Positions 20,601-24,103 of a stretch of 24,103 nt of DNA are shown piece by piece. This stretch comes from a virus, in the IMG/VR virus record IMGVR_UViG_3300017964_000077, positions 1 to 24,103 of that record; one strand, 5' to 3'. Position 1 is the first letter of the stretch. Each line of letters opens with the position of its first letter. The position numbers and the translations under genes are program-made. Below the pieces are notes generated by a model, which saw only the letters and a list, made by a program, of their open reading frames with translations, was not told the origin of the DNA and did not search any database.

Positions 20601-22421
20601 GAAAAAGGAATACTAGAACTATCAGAAGTCTCTCCATTAGTAGCTAGACAATTAGCATCAGTAGGACCTGAAGCAATGAATGTTCTTAATGACTTTTTAG
20701 CAGCACCTATGATGGCAGGTTCATTAGAAGAGCAACTATCTAAAGTTGTGGGACCTGAACTTGCTCAACAAGCTGCCAAGATGATTAAAGATAATAAAAA
20801 TGAATTTGAAGAAGCTGGTGAAGACTTAGGAGATGGAATAGTAAAAGGTGTTAAGGATAAAGCACCTGAATTAACTCAAACATTTACAGGCGTTATAGAC
20901 GATGCAATACAGGAGATACTATATAAATATGGAATCAAATCTCCATCTGAATGGACAAGAAAAAATATTGGACATGCTTTAATTGATGGAATAATTCTAG
21001 GTATTCACGATAGACAATCAATGCTAGCTAAAGAATCATCTAATGCATTAATGGGATTATTTAGTGGATATAGAGATGACTTAAGAATTTATACAGATTT
21101 CAAAGATGCACAAAGAGGTGTAATACAAGCGCAAAGAGCGGAGCTACAAACACAAATAGCCTTAAATTCTGCTCGTAGAGATGCTGCTTCTTTCAACGAC
21201 AGATATCTTAAAGGTCTAAAAGAAGTAGCAGAACTCGAAATAACAGGTAGAAAAGGTGTTATAACTCTTGATGAAGAAATTAGTTTACTTAGAAAAAAAA
21301 TATCTTTAGAAGATAAAATCAAGAAAGCAGGTGGTAATAAATCTGCTCAAGAACTACTAGAAATACAGAGAGCCGAAGAAAATATACAAGACTTACGTGC
21401 TATGGGTGCTAAAGGAGTTATCAGTAATCTCGAGCTTCAAGCGGCGGAAGAAAGATTAGCAGCTTTGAAAGGTGAAGACATAACAGAAGATGAAAGAAAA
21501 TTAGCAATTTTAGAATTGACTGCTACCGAAAGAGATTTAACTAAAGCAAGAGAAGAAGCTTTAGAAACAGATGATGCCTTGATTAGCGCAAGACAGAAAG
21601 TAATAGACTTAGAAAATGAAAAACTATTACTTGATAGCAACTTGAAAATATCAGAAGATAATATGGCTTCCGCAAAAGAAAGAACAGTAGATGCACAACT
21701 TAAATACAATGAGGCACTAGCTACTCTTAATCAAGAAATAGCTTACGACGGAGAGTTTTTAAATAATCTATCCAATATTGAAACTATGTATGGTGGTATA
21801 TCTGGTGCTGTAAATGAAGTTATAGCAGCACAAAACACATTATTAACAACCGTTCTTTCAACTACCCCACAAATTAAAGAAGCACTAGCTGAGACTCTTG
21901 GACAACTCAAAGGTGGTGTTATGGAAATGGGTATATACATGGCTACCTTAACTAACTTTATGGGTTCAGGAGAATACAATACTTTCATGAATGCCTTAAG
22001 TGACCAATCAGGTAAATCAACTACAGCAGGTACTTTTGACTCTGGAACTTTCCAAAATTTTCATACAAACTTTAGAGACTATTTCAATTCACTTATGCCC
22101 ACAGAACCATTTGTTCTACCTGATTATGGTATGGGTGGAAGGGTTAAGAAATATAAATATGGTGGTCGTGGAGACCCAATGACTCGTGCTCTTGTTGGTG
22201 AGTATGGACCAGAAGAAGTGAAGTTTATTCCTGGAAATGGATTTATGGTAAAACCTTTAGGTACTGGAAAATCTGGTACAGTAGTAAATAACTTAAATGT
22301 AAATGTTACTGGAGTTCCTTCAGACCCAATATCTGCAAGAAAGGCGGCGGTTCAAATTAGTAAAGCACTAAAGAAGTTAGATAAAGAGGGTTCATCTGGT
22401 ACAGGTCTTAGGAGAAATTAG
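17658..22421 (+). CDS. Tail tape measure protein
   Basis: A 1587-residue protein, the longest in the window, which sets tail length and is thought to enter the host envelope. The N-terminal part (about 70-400) matches the TP901-type tape measure core (PF10145): RFEEQFAAVKKTLD, FKNIALQLRNLAKFTPASIAELTQIAAVGGQLGIS (residues 96 on). Hydrophobic segments lie at about 49-73 and 612-634. A YGIKSPSEWTRKNIGHALIDGI segment (about 1091-1113) is the common GIxSPS motif. Residues about 1135-1355 are long coiled coil. The end (VNNLNVNVTGVPSDP...) is typical. AAAGG five bases before ATG 17658. At about 0.15 nm per residue, tail length near 240 nm is predicted. Stop codon TAG shares its G with the next GTG start. 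Confidence 0.95.
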   Translation: MANTAGIIDIKLRAGFDKGAMNGAVREVGRNMQMMTNRIKEAQKGVQLATATAILPLGAALAGAFAFGGAAAVRFEEQFAAVKKTLDVSAEGAAAEKQFKNIALQLRNLAKFTPASIAELTQIAAVGGQLGISADEIVKFTDTIQKLTVATNLSAEQAALSLARLQKITGLASGDIDNLASVIVKLGNNFATTESEIITAATQIATATAGTATEFNNAATDALAFATALRAVGQPAQAGATAIIRLTQVVDRLVSIGGADLETVAATAGMTSEAFQELSAIDPALGLTKFIEGLGDIEKSGGDAIAILEQIGLGQIRTRRAIMALSRAEGDGGMGLLTEALGMANTEFAENTALLTEAERRYETVASQVKVLRNIVNEAGITFGEKFLPSINNVVQALANVLTSVTNFDKRVKGLRNIGIPLTALGATVYGVVTAFKAMTAGTLEYAAATNMARSGVTGLTDAQNAMLFQSQSKGMGGLMFNPMGGIKTGFAGQQDIQVPITRGPFAIGQAGEGLLKETVTVQSTRLSQSFLQTNEALKKLAKSAGTNRIQFLRQNLAFRDSGKFLENITNAIKNYNATSGQTILLTNQLRGGMMGLAQAARAVGVAIKGVGLAIGKALVFMGAFQLIFSAIERIGARRRSMDEFANNMNSLTESFIELEKSRTQLEALGNLRENLIGDGADAKTIEAVEEKIESLSKSVRGMQAAFKLSAGANLETLVFGQKGGKGLENRLENVADDFGLDKDELEKQIFGGLSELVTDVASGKKTTVGDLIESVLSTDFGDEEINRALTNIEESFGLLKAMQSGATVPFLTGDIDIDAGQIDEVNSILRLYKDVFDIVLDDKIMNLADSDIIKDSAILLQGKAKFLNDVQELLITRGAITEAQKIDATNAQNFERAQALVMRNLAEETGTVEEVMGDMNEEFMNSEIAIQSLSEAIDESLSQSLENAINGMQQLPEAARITAIEFSKNLVENLKIQEQFEKGILELSEVSPLVARQLASVGPEAMNVLNDFLAAPMMAGSLEEQLSKVVGPELAQQAAKMIKDNKNEFEEAGEDLGDGIVKGVKDKAPELTQTFTGVIDDAIQEILYKYGIKSPSEWTRKNIGHALIDGIILGIHDRQSMLAKESSNALMGLFSGYRDDLRIYTDFKDAQRGVIQAQRAELQTQIALNSARRDAASFNDRYLKGLKEVAELEITGRKGVITLDEEISLLRKKISLEDKIKKAGGNKSAQELLEIQRAEENIQDLRAMGAKGVISNLELQAAEERLAALKGEDITEDERKLAILELTATERDLTKAREEALETDDALISARQKVIDLENEKLLLDSNLKISEDNMASAKERTVDAQLKYNEALATLNQEIAYDGEFLNNLSNIETMYGGISGAVNEVIAAQNTLLTTVLSTTPQIKEALAETLGQLKGGVMEMGIYMATLTNFMGSGEYNTFMNALSDQSGKSTTAGTFDSGTFQNFHTNFRDYFNSLMPTEPFVLPDYGMGGRVKKYKYGGRGDPMTRALVGEYGPEEVKFIPGNGFMVKPLGTGKSGTVVNNLNVNVTGVPSDPISARKAAVQISKALKKLDKEGSSGTGLRRN

Positions 22422-23695
22422 TGGCACATCAAGTTCACATAGGTAGATTAGATATCACTTCTCCTGCATCATTAGATTTTTCTGGTGGTGGTGGAGATAG
22501 GCAATTAAGAATACAAGGAAAGATTGCTGAAACAGATTTAGACACAGTCAAATATATTAGAGATGAATTAGTTTCTATGGCACAAGCTGGAGTATATGTT
22601 CCTTTTAGATACGATGGAGATTCTACTTTTGACGGATATGTTTACTTAACTGATAGCTCAGTAGATATTGCAAGGTATTCAATGGGTGGATTTAATTACT
22701 CATTAGATATGGAATACTTAGGAAAGGTAGGTGAAGTTGTAAAAGAGTCTGTGTTAACAGGAAAGCTATTAGATAATGCGCATTCTATTACATCTACATC
22801 ACAACAGTTTCATAGTCCACCAGGAAATCATTACAACTACTTTCACCAAAGTAACCCAACAGATGGCACTAGAGTTGCTGGAGATTTAACTACAACTACT
22901 GCTAGCGATACAGTTACAATGAGAATAAAAAGAGATAATAATCTTAGAGGAAGTAATGCACAGTTTCATGTTGACCCAGCAGACTTTTATAAAGGCTCTG
23001 TCAGGATAACTACTGACTCTCAAGTAAGAAATGGCTTAGCATCTCCTAATGTGTCAGCTGGTGCAATACTTGAAAATGGAATTGTTAAAATTAGAGTTGG
23101 CTCAAATACTACACAATCAAGAATTGTTTCTTATTTGTGGGATACAACTAGCTATGGTAGTGAAACAGAGTGGGCAATACACAGAGGAACACCATCTGGT
23201 TCTAATCAGCTAGCTACTGAATTTAGAGGTTGGAAAACTATACAAATATTAAGAAATACTCCAGAGCTTGGAATTATTAGATTAACTTCTCACTATCAAG
23301 CTAGTGGTCAAGATAGACTTACATTAGACATTTCTTTAAGAAGAGGTGCTCACCATGCTTCATTGATATTAAATCAATCACCTATAAGTTCAAGATTAAA
23401 TATAAGTTTAAGTGAAGACCCTTCATCTGATGCAGACACTGCAACAGGTTATATAAAAGCAGGTGCAGTTGATGATGATGGTAACAAATGGTTACTTGGT
23501 TCACCTTCTTCATTTACAGAAGATTTAGTCAGAGGTTTAATTTATCCTACTTCTGGTGGTACACAGTTAAAAGCTTTTATAGGATATGAATTATATGAAT
23601 CAGACTTATCAGTGTTCTCACAAAATACAGGTGACAGCGTAAGAGACCAATACTTAGATAATGTATCTGAATACTGTAAGGTGGTGAAAGCATGA
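22421..23695 (+). CDS. Distal tail / minor tail protein
   Basis: A 424-residue protein located where the distal tail (Dit-like) protein normally is. The first 100 residues form a beta-rich domain (HQVHIGRLDITSPASLDFSG, FDGYVYLTDSSVDI, GGFNYSLDMEYLG), consistent with a tube-like N-terminal domain; the remaining 300 residues are Ser/Thr/Asn-rich and beta-rich, with repeated strands, perhaps a carbohydrate-binding or structural insertion. GTG 22421 overlaps the tape measure stop (TAGTG) and has AGGAGA five bases upstream. Its stop overlaps the next start (ATGA). Assignment rests on position and general fold pattern; the fine type (Dit or minor tail) is uncertain. Confidence 0.68.
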   Translation: MAHQVHIGRLDITSPASLDFSGGGGDRQLRIQGKIAETDLDTVKYIRDELVSMAQAGVYVPFRYDGDSTFDGYVYLTDSSVDIARYSMGGFNYSLDMEYLGKVGEVVKESVLTGKLLDNAHSITSTSQQFHSPPGNHYNYFHQSNPTDGTRVAGDLTTTTASDTVTMRIKRDNNLRGSNAQFHVDPADFYKGSVRITTDSQVRNGLASPNVSAGAILENGIVKIRVGSNTTQSRIVSYLWDTTSYGSETEWAIHRGTPSGSNQLATEFRGWKTIQILRNTPELGIIRLTSHYQASGQDRLTLDISLRRGAHHASLILNQSPISSRLNISLSEDPSSDADTATGYIKAGAVDDDGNKWLLGSPSSFTEDLVRGLIYPTSGGTQLKAFIGYELYESDLSVFSQNTGDSVRDQYLDNVSEYCKVVKA

Positions 23696-24103
23696 GCGTA
23701 ACTGAAAAGTTGATGGCTCCTGGAGTCTTCAATGTATCTTTAGATATAAACCTTGTACCTAACTCTATTATAAATAGCATTGAACCGTGGGAACATGTGG
23801 TCATTATGCCAGCGAGAGTTTCAGAAGATGAGTTAGATGATTCTTCTATGCTTAGTAGTGCAGAGTATGTTGGTATTATTAATCAGCTTTCTATAGAGGA
23901 AGAAACAGTAGAAATAGAAGGTGCTGGTTTAGTTTCATACTTAGGTGATAACGATACTAGAGGATTGCCTGTGGCAGAGAAAGGTGGGTTATCAGCTAAA
24001 AGGTCTTATCAAGAAAAAACATTATCTTATGTTTTAGATAATGATACTGGTTCACCATTTGGATTACTTAGAGAAGGAACAGAAGGAAAGAAAAGAGCTA
24101 TTA
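23692..24103 (+). CDS. Tail-tip protein, possibly Gp37-like minor tail protein (3' partial)
   Basis: The frame starts at ATG 23692, overlapping the previous stop (ATGA), with AAGGTGG about seven bases upstream, and runs open to the window end (137 codons). The visible part has IEPWEHVVIMPARV, EYVGIINQLSIEEETVEIEGAGLVSYL and DNDTRGLPV, a pattern like siphovirus ReqiPepy6 Gp37-type minor tail proteins (a short beta domain with G-x-I, then an E-G-x-G-L-x-x-x-L helix). That family sits at the tail tip near the receptor-binding apparatus. Similarity is from memory and modest; the C-terminus is outside the window. Confidence 0.68.
   Translation, partial: MSVTEKLMAPGVFNVSLDINLVPNSIINSIEPWEHVVIMPARVSEDELDDSSMLSSAEYVGIINQLSIEEETVEIEGAGLVSYLGDNDTRGLPVAEKGGLSAKRSYQEKTLSYVLDNDTGSPFGLLREGTEGKKRAI

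Noticed and set aside
1-24103. tRNA genes, CRISPR arrays, insertion sequences, integrase or attachment sites
   Set aside because: Looked for on reading through; no cloverleaf, regular repeat-spacer pattern, transposase or recombinase motif was seen.

Overview
The window is about 24 kb of tightly packed, AT-rich (roughly one-third G+C by eye), unidirectional (+ strand) phage DNA. Nearly all of it is the packaging, head and tail module of a long-tailed siphovirus with an HK97-type capsid. A partial WhiB-family gene at the extreme left edge (CX22CX2CX5C and GIWGG) points to an actinobacterial host, because WhiB proteins are known only from Actinobacteria and their phages. Together with the low G+C this suggests a phage of an uncultured low-G+C aquatic actinobacterium, such as the marine Actinomarina type; that host assignment is inference. 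No tRNA, integrase, CRISPR array or insertion sequence is visible, and no stretch above 300 bases lacks a gene.

Left region (1-2700), accessory and regulatory: the WhiB 3' part; a small overlapping unknown gene; a DEDDh 3'-5' exonuclease; a promoter; an AIPR-type protein (family known from abortive infection); a terminator; and a small unknown gene. The small genes at 2408 and 2701 each follow a GC-rich hairpin and a good -10 box lying so close to the ATG that their mRNAs would be leaderless or nearly so.

Packaging and head (2701-11689): an FmdB-like zinc-ribbon protein, a PDDEXK-like protein, the large terminase, a portal with a long modular C-terminal extension (873 aa), an HK97 prohead protease with a long acidic C-terminal extension (517 aa), the major capsid protein followed by a very stable hairpin, three small proteins (one an 18-residue Lys-rich peptide nested in another gene's frame), the head-tail connector and the head-tail stopper.

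Neck and tail (11692-24103): a 1255-aa unrecognised protein without Cys or Trp occupies the slot where an HK97 gp10-type tail-completion protein of about 120-150 aa is usually found. Then come a tail terminator, a small acidic protein, the major tail protein, the tail assembly chaperone pair joined by a programmed -1 frameshift at C CCA AAA directly before the stop codon, a 1587-aa tape measure, a distal/minor tail protein and a 3'-truncated second tail-tip protein.

The best candidates for new biology are the 1255-aa neck-slot protein, the multi-domain extension of the portal, the phage-borne AIPR protein, and the paired hairpin plus leaderless-promoter units.
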